Positions 1-6,853 of a stretch of DNA of 32,204 nucleotides are shown piece by piece (position 1 is the first letter of the stretch; each line of letters starts with the position of its first letter). Origin of the DNA: Streptomyces ossamyceticus. Its GTDB lineage: Bacteria; Actinomycetota; Actinomycetes; Streptomycetales; Streptomycetaceae. The DNA is taken from assembly GCF_001418475.1 (NCBI RefSeq), contig NZ_LIQX01000082.1, positions 1 to 32,204 of the forward strand. The letters are read 5' to 3'. Both the position numbers and the translations under genes were made by a program. Under the pieces are notes generated by a model that saw nothing but the letters and a program-made list of their open reading frames with translations, made no database searches and was not told the origin of the DNA.

Positions 1-1239
1 GCGACCGGCGCCGCCGCCCCCGGCGAGTCCATCGACTTCCACATCACCGTGGACCCGCCCCAGGAATTCGCCGTCGACATCTACCGCGTCGGCCACTACG
101 GCGGCGACGGCGCCGCGAAGATCACCACCAGCCCTCGTCTCTCCGGCATCGTCCAGCCGCCGCCCCTGACCGCCGACCGCACGGTCTCCTGCCACCACTG
201 GTGGCTGTCGTGGCGGCTGCAGATCCCGAGCTACTGGAACATCGGCGCGTACGTGGCGGTCCTGACCACCGCCGACGGCTACCGCTCCCACGTGCCGTTC
301 ACCGTCCGCGACGACCAGCCCGCCGACCTGCTGCTCCTGATGCCCGACATCACGTGGCAGGCGTACAACCTGTACCCGGAGGACGGCCGCACCGGCGCCA
401 GCTTCTACCACGCCTGGGACGAGGACGGCCGACTGCTCGGCGAGTCCCACGCCGCGACCACCGTCTCCTTCGACCGCCCGTACGCCGGCGCGGGCCTGCC
501 CCTCCATGTGGGCCACGCCTACGACTTCATCCGCTGGGCCGAGCGCTACGGCTACGACATCGCCTACGCCGACGCCCGCGACCTGCACTCCGGCCGCGTC
601 GACCCCACCCGCTACCGGGGGCTGGTCTTCCCGGGCCACGACGAGTACTGGTCGCCGCAGATGCGCCGTACCGCCGAGACCGCCCGGGACAGCGGGATCT
701 CCCTGGTGTTCCTCTCCTCCAACACCATGTACTGGCAGGTGGAGTTGGGCCCGTCCCCGTCCGGTGTCCCCGACCGGCTCCTCACCTGCCGAAAACGCCG
801 GGGCCCCGGAAAGCCCGCACTGTGGCGCGAAATCGACCGCCCCGAGCAGCAGTTGATGGGCATCCAGTACGAGGGCCGGGTCCCCGAACCCCACCCCCTG
901 GTCGTGCGCAACGCCGACCACTGGCTCTGGGACGCGACCGGCGCCCACGAGGGCGATGAGCTGCGCGGCATGGTCGCCGGCGAGGCCGACCGCTACTTCC
1001 CCCGCACCGCGCTCCCCGAGCACCAGGGCCGCATCCTCCTCGCCCACTCCCCCTACCGGGACCCGGAGGGTGTCCTCCGCCACCAGGAGACCTCCCTCTA
1101 CCGAGCCCCCTCCGGCGCCTGGGTCTTCGCATCGGGAACGTTCGCCTGGTCCCCCGCCCTGGACCGCCCCGGGCACGTCGACACCCGTATCCAGCGGGCC
1201 ACGGCCAACCTCCTGGACCGCATCTGCAAACGGGACTGA
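1..1239 (+). CDS. N,N-dimethylformamidase beta-subunit-like domain protein (5' truncated by window)
   Basis: The reading frame is open from base 1 and runs to TGA at 1237-1239, so the N-terminus lies outside the window. The visible 412 residues begin in a beta-rich segment with the motif IYRVGHYGGDGA, followed by LLLMPDITWQAYN, a GHDEYWSPQMR segment and an SSNTMYWQV segment. These are typical of proteins annotated as N,N-dimethylformamidase beta-subunit-like, C-terminal domain. In this family the fold resembles a class I glutamine-amidotransferase core. The true substrate in streptomycetes is not known, and most members are probably exported or envelope-associated rather than real dimethylformamidases. 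Any signal peptide would lie upstream of base 1. The gene ends 109 nt before purC, is on the same strand, and shows no functional link to purine synthesis. The family call is fairly secure; the activity is not. Confidence 0.8.
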   Translation, partial: ATGAAAPGESIDFHITVDPPQEFAVDIYRVGHYGGDGAAKITTSPRLSGIVQPPPLTADRTVSCHHWWLSWRLQIPSYWNIGAYVAVLTTADGYRSHVPFTVRDDQPADLLLLMPDITWQAYNLYPEDGRTGASFYHAWDEDGRLLGESHAATTVSFDRPYAGAGLPLHVGHAYDFIRWAERYGYDIAYADARDLHSGRVDPTRYRGLVFPGHDEYWSPQMRRTAETARDSGISLVFLSSNTMYWQVELGPSPSGVPDRLLTCRKRRGPGKPALWREIDRPEQQLMGIQYEGRVPEPHPLVVRNADHWLWDATGAHEGDELRGMVAGEADRYFPRTALPEHQGRILLAHSPYRDPEGVLRHQETSLYRAPSGAWVFASGTFAWSPALDRPGHVDTRIQRATANLLDRICKRD

Positions 1240-1299
1240 GACCGTCGGCGGCAACGCGCCCGAACCCCCTCACCGGCACCCCTGGCCCAGACCGGTCGT

Positions 1300-1319
1300 C
1301 TCGATACGGGACAATCGAG
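1300..1319 (+). promoter_or_regulatory. inverted repeat and -10-like box upstream of purC
   Basis: CTCGAT (1300-1305) and ATCGAG (1314-1319) form an inverted repeat with an 8-nt spacer. It overlaps a GACAAT (1310-1315) that resembles a -10 box about 34 nt before the purC start. The geometry fits an operator over a promoter, but no regulator can be named. This is inference only. Confidence 0.3.
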
Positions 1320-1348
1320 CCACTTGGACATCACCACGGGGAGGAACC

Positions 1349-2248
1349 GTGTCCGGATTCGTAGAAAAGCCCGAGCCGATCCAGGTTCCGGGCCTGGTGC
1401 ACCTGCACACCGGCAAGGTGCGCGAGCTGTACCAGAACGAGGCGGGCGACCTCGTGATGGTCGCCAGCGACCGAACGTCCGCGTTCGACTGGGTGCTGCC
1501 GACCGAGATCCCCGACAAGGGGCGCGTCCTCACGCAGCTGTCCCTGTGGTGGTTCGACCAGCTCGCCGACCTGGTCCCCAACCACGTCCTGAGCACCGAA
1601 CTGCCCGAGGGCGCCCCCGCAGACTGGGCCGGCCGCACCCTCGTCTGCAAGTCCCTGCGGATGGTCCCGGTGGAGGCGGTCGCCCGCGGCTACCTCACCG
1701 GTTCGGGTCTCGTCGAGTACAGGCAGAGCCGTACGGTCTGCGGCCTCGCCCTGCCCGAGGGCCTGGTCGACGGCTCGGAGCTGCCCGCGCCGATCTTCAC
1801 CCCGGCCACCAAGGCCGCCGTCGGCGAGCACGACGAGAACGTCAGCTACGAGGAGGTCGCCCGCCAGGTCGGCGCGGAGACCGCCGCCCAGCTGCGTCAG
1901 ACGACTCTCGTCGTGTACAGCCGCGCCCGCTCCATCGCCCGTGACCGGGGCATCATCCTCGCCGACACCAAGTTCGAGTTCGGCTACGAGGGCGACACCC
2001 TGGTCCTCGCCGACGAGGTCCTCACGCCCGACTCGTCCCGCTTCTGGCCCGCCGACCAGTGGGAGCCGGGCCGTGCCCAGCCGTCCTTCGACAAACAGTT
2101 CGTCCGTGACTGGCTGACGTCCGCCGAGTCGGGCTGGGACCGGGCGAGCGAGCAGCCCCCGCCGCCGCTCCCGGAGGAGATCGTCGCCGCCACCCGCGCC
2201 AAGTACGTGGAGGCGTACGAGCGTCTGACAGGCGCGCGCTGGGCGTAA
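1349..2248 (+). CDS. purC: phosphoribosylaminoimidazole-succinocarboxamide synthase (SAICAR synthetase)
   Basis: PurC ligates aspartate to CAIR with ATP, giving SAICAR in cytosolic purine synthesis. The 299-residue product has the expected features: HTGKVRELY near residue 20 (nucleotide-binding loop), VASDRTSAFDWVL, the VEAVARGYLTGSG segment that contacts substrate, and IILADTKFEFGY followed by LADEVLTPDSSRFW. Its length fits the long actinobacterial/yeast-like PurC form. The start is taken as GTG 1349 because the purine-rich GGGGAGG lies just upstream and the next residues (MSGFVEKPEPIQV) match the usual N-terminus; the open frame further upstream carries no homology. The gene stands alone here, closed by a strong hairpin at 2253-2278. 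The other window pur genes lie 5 to 14 kb downstream, so this is a split pur locus. Function is secure. Confidence 0.97.
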   Translation: MSGFVEKPEPIQVPGLVHLHTGKVRELYQNEAGDLVMVASDRTSAFDWVLPTEIPDKGRVLTQLSLWWFDQLADLVPNHVLSTELPEGAPADWAGRTLVCKSLRMVPVEAVARGYLTGSGLVEYRQSRTVCGLALPEGLVDGSELPAPIFTPATKAAVGEHDENVSYEEVARQVGAETAAQLRQTTLVVYSRARSIARDRGIILADTKFEFGYEGDTLVLADEVLTPDSSRFWPADQWEPGRAQPSFDKQFVRDWLTSAESGWDRASEQPPPPLPEEIVAATRAKYVEAYERLTGARWA

Positions 2249-2252
2249 GCGA

Positions 2253-2278
2253 AAGGCCCCCGGGGAACCGGGGGCCTT
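2253..2278. terminator. bidirectional hairpin terminator between purC and tRNA-Gly
   Basis: AAGGCCCCCGG (2253-2263) and CCGGGGGCCTT (2268-2278) form a perfect 11-bp stem with a GGAA tetraloop, 5 nt after the purC stop and 3 nt beyond the CCA end of the convergent tRNA gene. It has only a short T tail, as is common in streptomycetes, and probably serves both strands. Confidence 0.85.
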
Positions 2279-2281
2279 GAC

Positions 2282-2357
2282 TGGAGCGGACGACGAGGCT
2301 CGAACTCGCGACCTCAACCTTGGCAAGGTTGCGCTCTACCAACTGAGCTACGTCCGC
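2282..2357 (-). tRNA. tRNA-Gly (anticodon GCC), copy 1, CCA encoded
   Basis: Read on the minus strand, the sequence folds into a canonical cloverleaf: acceptor GCGGACG paired with CGTCCGC, D arm GCTC/GAGC with GG in the loop, anticodon stem CAACC/GGTTG with loop TTGCCAA (anticodon GCC), and a GTTCGAG T loop. The discriminator base is T at 2285 and CCA is encoded at 2284-2282. The 73-nt body is identical to the copy at 6381-6453, which lacks CCA. The 5' end lies 23 nt downstream of the response-regulator stop on the same strand, so the tRNA could be read through from that operon. Confidence 0.97.
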
Positions 2358-2380
2358 AGTGCGCCGTGGCGCGAGAGCAA

Positions 2381-3013
2381 CTATACCCAACCTCGCTCCC
2401 GTGCGAGCCGCACCGCCGCGTGCCGGTTCTCCACCCCGAGCTTGGACACGGCCGACGACAGATAGTTCCGTACGGTCCCCTGGGACAGCGCGGCCCGCTC
2501 GGCGATCTCCACGACGGGCGCCCCGTCGGCGGCCAGCTCCAGCACCTCCGCCTCGCGGGCGGTGAGCGGCGAGTCCCCGGAGGAGATCGCGTCGGCGGCC
2601 AACTCGGGGTCGACGTAACGGTTTCCCGCATGCACGGTACGAATGATCTCCGCCAGCCGCTGAGCACTGACCGTCTTCGGTACGAACCCGCGCACACCCG
2701 CCTCGAGCGCCCGCTTCAGATGCCCCGGCCGGCCGTGACCGGTGACGATCAGCACCCGGCAGCCGGGCAGCTCCGCCCGCAGCGATGTGGCCACCCTCAC
2801 ACCGTCCGCCCCCGGCATCTGCAGATCGAGGACGGCCACGTCCGGCTCGTGCGCCCGGGCCATCGCCAGCGCCTCCGGTCCGCTCGCCGCCTCGGCGACC
2901 ACCAGCAGGTCGTCCTCCAGGGCGAGCAGCGCGGCCAGCGCCCCCCGGATCAGATGCTCGTCGTCGGCGAGCAGCAGCCGCACGGGCCGCCCCGCCTCGG
3001 GTACGGCCGTCAC
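2381..3013 (-). CDS. NarL/LuxR-family response regulator (DesR-like)
   Basis: This 210-residue cytosolic transcription regulator has an N-terminal receiver domain and a C-terminal LuxR-type helix-turn-helix. The acidic pair DD is in LLLADDEHLI (about residues 16-17). The phospho-acceptor Asp lies in AVLDLQMPG, the switch Thr in VLIVTGHG, and the conserved Lys in GFVPKTVSA. The DNA-binding domain shows SPLTAREAEVLELAADG and a recognition helix around SQGTVRNYLSSAVSKLG. The GTG start at 3013 overlaps the kinase stop codon (GTGA), which means translational coupling with its cognate kinase. Upstream in the same unit are an ABC permease and ATPase, so it probably controls that transporter. The TGACA palindrome at 6229-6255 is the obvious candidate operator. 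The family call is secure; the signal is unknown. Confidence 0.93.
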   Translation of the reverse strand: MTAVPEAGRPVRLLLADDEHLIRGALAALLALEDDLLVVAEAASGPEALAMARAHEPDVAVLDLQMPGADGVRVATSLRAELPGCRVLIVTGHGRPGHLKRALEAGVRGFVPKTVSAQRLAEIIRTVHAGNRYVDPELAADAISSGDSPLTAREAEVLELAADGAPVVEIAERAALSQGTVRNYLSSAVSKLGVENRHAAVRLARERGWV

Positions 3014-4326
3014 GACGCGACCTCCCGCACGGCGCCCGCCGCGGAGGTGACCGCGACGCTCCCGGGGACCGGACCCGGAGCGGTCTCCGGCGCCAGCGGC
3101 ACCCGGGCCACCACCCGGAAGGCCTCCCCGTCCACCGGTCCCGCCTCCAGCGTCCCGTCCACGATCGCGAGCCGCTCCCGCAGCCCGGCGAGCCCGGACC
3201 CGGCCCCGGCGGAACGCTCCGCGACACCCGCCACCGTGCGCTCCCCGTCCCCGTCGGCCGCCCGTATCCCGTCGTTCTCCACGGTCAGCACCACCTGCCC
3301 CTCCGTCACTTCCAACACCACCGTGCACTGCCCGGCGTTCCCGTGCCGCAGCACGTTCGTCGTCCCCTCGCGCACCACCCAGGCGAGCGCGGACTGCACC
3401 TCGCCGGGCAGCCCGGCGGTGTCCGCCCGGTCGACCGAGCACACGATGCCGGCCGCCTCCAGGACGCCCTGCGCACCGGCGAGTTCGACGCCGAGGTCCG
3501 CTTCGCGATAGCCGCGTACGACGTCCCGGACCTCGCGCTGCGATTCTTGCGCGATCCGCTGGACCTCGATCATCTGGTCGACGGCCTCGGGTCGTTCGCG
3601 GCGGGCCAGCTGGACGGCCAGCTCGCTCTTGAGGGCGATGACCGCGAGGTTGCGTCCGATCACGTCGTGCAGATCGCGTCCGAAGCGGAGCCGTTCCTCG
3701 GCGACGGCGAGCCGGGCGCGGGTCTCGCGGGCCTCGTCGAGTTCGTAGACGGACTTGAGGAGCCAGACGGAGAAGACGGAGGTGAAGGCGAAGAACGAGG
3801 TCCCGATCAGCACGGCGATCGCCGCGGCCAGCGCCTCGGACGCGCTGACGCCCGCGACCAGGCTCAGGACCGCGGATCCCGCCGCGCAGCCTCCGCTCAG
3901 GTACAGCGCGCTCCGCCGCCTGCGTACGCCGAGCGTGATCATGCCGATGCCGAAGACCATGACGCCGGCGAACATCCCGCCCAGCGCGGCGTCCGTCTCG
4001 TCGTCGCCCACCCGGCCGACCAACGCGCACAGGACGATCCCGACCACCCCGCTGAACACCGCGAACGCCCACATCAGCCGGAGCGGCTGGTCACGGACGT
4101 CCCGCACCCAGTCGAGGGCCCGGGCCCCGGTCAGCGCGCCCAGCGCCCCGTGCCCGGCGAGCAGCGCGAACAGCCAGCCCGCCTGCGGCATCGGAACCTG
4201 CCCCAGCACCGGCAGCCCGAACGTGGCGACCTCGATCAGCGGGAACGAGTAGAACGACCACCGGGTGTACGTCTCCACCTTCGCCGGTGTGCTCTTCCCC
4301 TGCCACCATGCCCTGGGCCCCCGCAT
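3010..4326 (-). CDS. sensor histidine kinase, HisKA_3 / DesK type
   Basis: This is a membrane sensor kinase of 438 residues. The N-terminal half has about five to six hydrophobic segments with almost no extracellular loops, which suggests that it senses within the membrane, as DesK- and LiaS-like kinases do. A coiled linker (ELDEARETRARLAVAEERL) leads to the HisKA_3 dimerisation motif GRDLHDVIGRNLAVIALK with the phospho-acceptor His. An N box follows (REGTTNVLRHG), then G boxes ENDG and GSGLAGLRERL. ATG 4326 is preferred over the in-frame TTG 4332 because AGGGGAG lies 6 nt upstream of the ATG and would abut the TTG. The ribosome-binding site overlaps the permease stop codon (12-nt gap), and the gene's TGA overlaps the regulator's GTG. 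The whole set is one coupled operon. The ligand is not visible from sequence. Confidence 0.92.
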   Translation of the reverse strand: MRGPRAWWQGKSTPAKVETYTRWSFYSFPLIEVATFGLPVLGQVPMPQAGWLFALLAGHGALGALTGARALDWVRDVRDQPLRLMWAFAVFSGVVGIVLCALVGRVGDDETDAALGGMFAGVMVFGIGMITLGVRRRRSALYLSGGCAAGSAVLSLVAGVSASEALAAAIAVLIGTSFFAFTSVFSVWLLKSVYELDEARETRARLAVAEERLRFGRDLHDVIGRNLAVIALKSELAVQLARRERPEAVDQMIEVQRIAQESQREVRDVVRGYREADLGVELAGAQGVLEAAGIVCSVDRADTAGLPGEVQSALAWVVREGTTNVLRHGNAGQCTVVLEVTEGQVVLTVENDGIRAADGDGERTVAGVAERSAGAGSGLAGLRERLAIVDGTLEAGPVDGEAFRVVARVPLAPETAPGPVPGSVAVTSAAGAVREVAS

Positions 4327-4338
4327 GGCCAACTCCCC

Positions 4339-5151
4339 TCATCGGCGCGGCTCCCAGCGGAACCACCGTCGTACAGCAAACACCGCTACCACGGTCCAGG
4401 CCAGAGCGGTGGCGACGGCCCCCAGCGCCTCGTACGCGGTGAGGTCGCCGGTCCAGCCGCCGCGCACCAGCGTGATGACAGGGGAGAGCGGCAGCAGCTC
4501 GCAGACGGACGCCACCCGGTCGGGCAGCACTTCGAGCGGGACGGTGACCCCGGAGCCGAGCAGCGAGACGAACATCACCGGCAGGCTGGTCACCTGCGCG
4601 CTCTCGGCGGTACGGCTGAAGCTCGCCGTCACCGCGGCGAGCGCCACGCACAGCACGATCCCCAACAGCACGCCCAGCACGGCGAGGTGCGGTGCGGGCG
4701 GCGCCCCGAGGTCCAGCAGGACCGTGCAGCCGATGGCGAGGAGCACGCACTGCGTGAACCCGATGCCGACGGCCGGCAGCGCGGCCCCGACCAGGATCTC
4801 CGGGTCCCGCAGCTCCCCGGTCCGCAGCCGCTTGAGCACCAGCTCCTCGCGGCGGACGACGTAGATGTTGGTGAGGGCGGCGTACACCGCGAACAGCAGG
4901 GAGAAGCCGACGGCGGCGGGCAGCATGACCGTGCCGACGCTGAGCCCCACCTCGTCCAGGTCCATCTGGTCGGTCGCCGACCGCACGCTGAGCGGGAGCA
5001 GCAGAGGCACCAGCACGGCGGTGACCAGCGTGGCCCGGCTGCGCCCGAGGAGGGTCAGCTCGGCGCGGGCTAGCGCGGTCATCCGGCCCTTCAGGGTCGT
5101 CCGGCCGGTGCCGGTGCCGGTGCCGGTGCCGGTGTCGGTCATGGTGCTCAT
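4339..5151 (-). CDS. ABC-2 type transporter permease
   Basis: This 270-residue integral membrane subunit has about six predicted transmembrane segments. Examples are LVTAVLVPLLLPLSV, VMLPAAVGFSLLFAVYAAL, the pair VGIGFTQCVLLAIG and LAVLGVLLGIVLCVAL, VTSLPVMFVSLLGSG and ALAWTVVAVFAV. The layout matches ABC-2/DrrB-like export permeases. Its ATG overlaps the ATPase stop as ATGA, so the two proteins are made in coupled fashion. The N-terminus carries a Thr-Gly repeat encoded by five CCGGTG hexamers (5105-5134), before a basic amphipathic stretch. The substrate is unknown; linkage to a LuxR-type two-component system resembles lipid, antibiotic or envelope-stress export modules such as LnrJK-LnrLMN (analogy only). 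Confidence 0.9.
   Translation of the reverse strand: MSTMTDTGTGTGTGTGRTTLKGRMTALARAELTLLGRSRATLVTAVLVPLLLPLSVRSATDQMDLDEVGLSVGTVMLPAAVGFSLLFAVYAALTNIYVVRREELVLKRLRTGELRDPEILVGAALPAVGIGFTQCVLLAIGCTVLLDLGAPPAPHLAVLGVLLGIVLCVALAAVTASFSRTAESAQVTSLPVMFVSLLGSGVTVPLEVLPDRVASVCELLPLSPVITLVRGGWTGDLTAYEALGAVATALAWTVVAVFAVRRWFRWEPRR
5105..5134. repeat. CCGGTG hexamer x5 in permease N-terminus
   Basis: Five perfect tandem copies of CCGGTG encode an alternating Thr-Gly run on the minus strand in the permease's first 20 residues. Because the unit is six bases, copy-number change would alter length without breaking the frame. Confidence 0.9.
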
Positions 5152-6185
5152 GCGCTCACCCCGTCCTTGCGCGCCTTCGTGCCCGTCAGCGCCTTGTCGT
5201 CCGCAACCGTGCCCGTACCGGCCCCCGTGCCCGTACCGGCCCCCGTACCGGTACGGGCCGCCGTCTCCCGCGCGATGCGCAGGAACGCCTCCTCCAGCGA
5301 GGCCGACCGCACTTCGAGCCGCCGGAGTTCGACCTGGGCCCGCTCCGCCCAGAGCAGCACTCCGGTGGCGGCCCGCTGGAGCTCTTTGGTGCGCAGCACC
5401 ACCGCGCGTCCTTCGACGTAGTGCCCGGTGACGCCCAGCTCGCCGAGGGGCGGCAGGTCGCCGAGGAAGTAGCCGTCGGGCAGTTCGAAGGAGATCCGGG
5501 ACGGCTGGGATGCGGTCACCTCGGCCGGGGTGCCGGTCGCGGCGACGCTTCCCTCGTGGAGGATGGCGAGCCGGTCGGCGAGCCCTTCCGCCTCCTCCAG
5601 GTAGTGGGTGGTGAGGAGCACGGTCGTGCCCTGGTCGCGCAGGTCGCGGACGAGCGCCCAGGTGTCCTGGCGGCCCTCGGCGTCGAGGCCGGTGGTCGGC
5701 TCGTCGAGGAAGAGCACCTCGGGGCGGCCGAGGAGCGCGAGGGCGAGGTCCAGGCGCCGCTTCTCGCCGCCGGACAGCTGCTTGACCCGTACGCCGGCCC
5801 GGCGCCCGAGTCCGACGATCTCCAGGGCCTCTCCGACGGGCCGTGCGCCGCTGGTGCAGCCCGCCCACATCCTGACCGTCTCGGCGACGGTCAGCTCGGA
5901 GGGGAAGCCGCCTTCCTGGAGCATGACGCCGATGCGGGGCCGGACGGCCGCGCGCTCGGTGTACGGGTCGTGGCCGAGGATCCGCACACGTCCGCCGGAC
6001 GTCGGGGCCAGGCCCTCCAGCAGTTCGACCGTGGAGGTCTTGCCGGCGCCATTGGTGCCCAGAAGGGCGAAGAGTTCGCCCCGGCGCACGGAGAAGGTGA
6101 TTCCCCGTACGGCTTCGAAACCGCCCCCGTACACGCGCCGCAGGTCGGTGACCTCGATCACGTCCTCGTGCCCGTTCGTTTTCAT
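5148..6185 (-). CDS. ABC transporter ATP-binding protein
   Basis: This 345-residue cytosolic ATPase powers the adjacent ABC-2 permease. Walker A is GTNGAGKTS (about residues 43-51), the Q loop lies in GVMLQEGG (Q90), the signature is LSGGE (137-141), Walker B is VLFLDEP (about 157-163), the D loop is GLD and the switch His is in LLTTHYLEE (H194). A C-terminal accessory domain of about 100 residues follows (SRISFELPDG onward), as in daunorubicin-type (DrrA/CcmA) exporters. The extreme C-terminus is a Thr-Gly-Ala repeat encoded by two 18-bp units at 5209-5244. It sits just across the gene junction from the permease's own Thr-Gly repeat. ATG 6185 is preceded by GGAAG. This is the first gene of the four-gene unit, 44 nt from the palindromic box at 6229-6255. 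Confidence 0.93.
   Translation of the reverse strand: MKTNGHEDVIEVTDLRRVYGGGFEAVRGITFSVRRGELFALLGTNGAGKTSTVELLEGLAPTSGGRVRILGHDPYTERAAVRPRIGVMLQEGGFPSELTVAETVRMWAGCTSGARPVGEALEIVGLGRRAGVRVKQLSGGEKRRLDLALALLGRPEVLFLDEPTTGLDAEGRQDTWALVRDLRDQGTTVLLTTHYLEEAEGLADRLAILHEGSVAATGTPAEVTASQPSRISFELPDGYFLGDLPPLGELGVTGHYVEGRAVVLRTKELQRAATGVLLWAERAQVELRRLEVRSASLEEAFLRIARETAARTGTGAGTGTGAGTGTVADDKALTGTKARKDGVSA
5209..5257. repeat. 18-bp tandem repeat plus related sequence in ATPase C-terminus
   Basis: Two identical 18-bp units (5209-5226, 5227-5244) are followed by a degenerate part-copy. They encode a Gly-Thr-Gly-Ala low-complexity tail on the minus strand. Confidence 0.8.
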
Positions 6186-6228
6186 GCTTCCAGCGTCCCG
6201 GCGGCGGGGGCCGCGGAGCAGTGCGCGC

Positions 6229-6255
6229 TGTCATCGGTCGGCATGACAAATGTCA
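6229..6255 (-). promoter_or_regulatory. TGACA palindrome, candidate operator of the ABC/two-component operon
   Basis: TGACAAATGTCA (6244-6255) is a near-perfect 12-bp palindrome. A third half-site, TGTCA, lies at 6229-6233, one helical turn further towards the gene. The cluster ends 44 nt upstream of the ATPase start. Position and symmetry suit a dimeric LuxR-type response regulator, so autoregulation by the product of 2381-3013 is the simplest reading. This is inference from geometry. Confidence 0.5.
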
Positions 6256-6343
6256 GGGGGAAGGTCGGGGAACCGGGATGAGCCGGAACCCAGGTGACCG
6301 GGAAGCCCGAAGATCTGGGAACGCAGAAGATCCGGGAACGCAG

Positions 6344-6372
6344 AAGACCCCGGTCCAGTGGACCGGGGTCTT
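6344..6372. terminator. perfect 13-bp hairpin downstream of tRNA-Gly copy 2
   Basis: AAGACCCCGGTCC (6344-6356) and GGACCGGGGTCTT (6360-6372) pair perfectly around a 3-nt loop, 8 nt beyond the 3' end of the minus-strand tRNA. It probably ends the tRNA transcript. The DNA between it and the ATPase promoter also has two 17-bp direct repeats (agat.tgggaacgcaga type) at about 6311-6344. Confidence 0.8.
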
Positions 6373-6380
6373 GATTCAAG

Positions 6381-6453
6381 AGCGGACGACGAGGCTCGAA
6401 CTCGCGACCTCAACCTTGGCAAGGTTGCGCTCTACCAACTGAGCTACGTCCGC
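6381..6453 (-). tRNA. tRNA-Gly (anticodon GCC), copy 2, no encoded CCA
   Basis: The 73-nt body is identical to the copy at 2285-2357: same acceptor stem, TTGCCAA anticodon loop and GTTCGAG T loop. No CCA is encoded after discriminator T6381. It lies 78 nt downstream of the aberrant tRNA-Gly(UCC) on the same strand, so the two may share a transcript. The hairpin 6344-6372 follows. Confidence 0.97.
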
Positions 6454-6531
6454 ATTGCCTCCGACCGGCTCCCACCGATCGGCGCGCAGACCACATTACC
6501 TGATCCAGAAGGATGGTTGGTAAGTGATCAG

Positions 6532-6603
6532 AGCGGGTGACAGGAATTGCACACTGCGCCTTCCCCCTGGAAGAGGGATGTTCTGCTACTGAACTACACC
6601 CGC
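6532..6603 (-). tRNA. tRNA-Gly (anticodon UCC) with aberrant D loop and T arm
   Basis: On the minus strand the acceptor GCGGGTG/CACCCGC, D stem GTTC/GAAC and anticodon stem TCCCT/GGGGA around CTTCCAG (anticodon TCC at 6571-6569) are all intact, so this is a tRNA gene for Gly. The D loop is AGTAGCA, where elongator tRNA-Gly has AATGGTA, so the G18G19 pair is broken. The T loop is TGCAATT, with G at position 55 in place of the invariant T/Psi. The T stem pairs only if one base is bulged (GCAG-T-G with CCTGT); without the bulge it has three mismatches. CCA is not encoded. A TAGAGT box on the minus strand (6659-6654) lies about 50 nt upstream as a possible -10. The gene is either a divergent elongator or a specialised, weakly EF-Tu-binding tRNA (see findings). 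Confidence 0.85.
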
Positions 6604-6716
6604 GTGACTCCGGTGAGCCGGGCCTTTCGGCCTTGCCCCTCGGCGTGCTCCAGACTCTAGCTGATCCGCAGGGGTGCAACGCAAGTCGGTTCCCGCCGGG
6701 GGCCAAGTCCGCCGCC

Positions 6717-6742
6717 CTCAGGGTCCGCTGACGGACACTGAG
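6717..6742 (-). terminator. imperfect hairpin downstream of the Lsr2 paralogue
   Basis: CTCAG/CTGAG and GTCCG/CGGAC arms (6717-6742) stack with one G-A mismatch around a CTGA loop, about 110 nt after the Lsr2-type gene ends. The surrounding 6604-6853 holds no gene. A second weaker GC palindrome lies around 6750-6765. Confidence 0.35.
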
Positions 6743-6853
6743 GACCGGCCCGGCAGGGCCCCGACACGGCACACCCGCCGCGCCTCACCCCGCCCGGCTC
6801 ACCCGACGGCCTCGTCCGGCCCTGCTCGTCCGGCGCGGCTCACCCGCCCCGGC

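Noticed and set aside
2285..6453. Integrative element at tRNA-Gly
   Set aside because: No integrase, excisionase, replication or transfer gene lies between the tRNA copies, and the enclosed genes have ordinary codon use. The bracket is kept as a finding but not called a mobile element.
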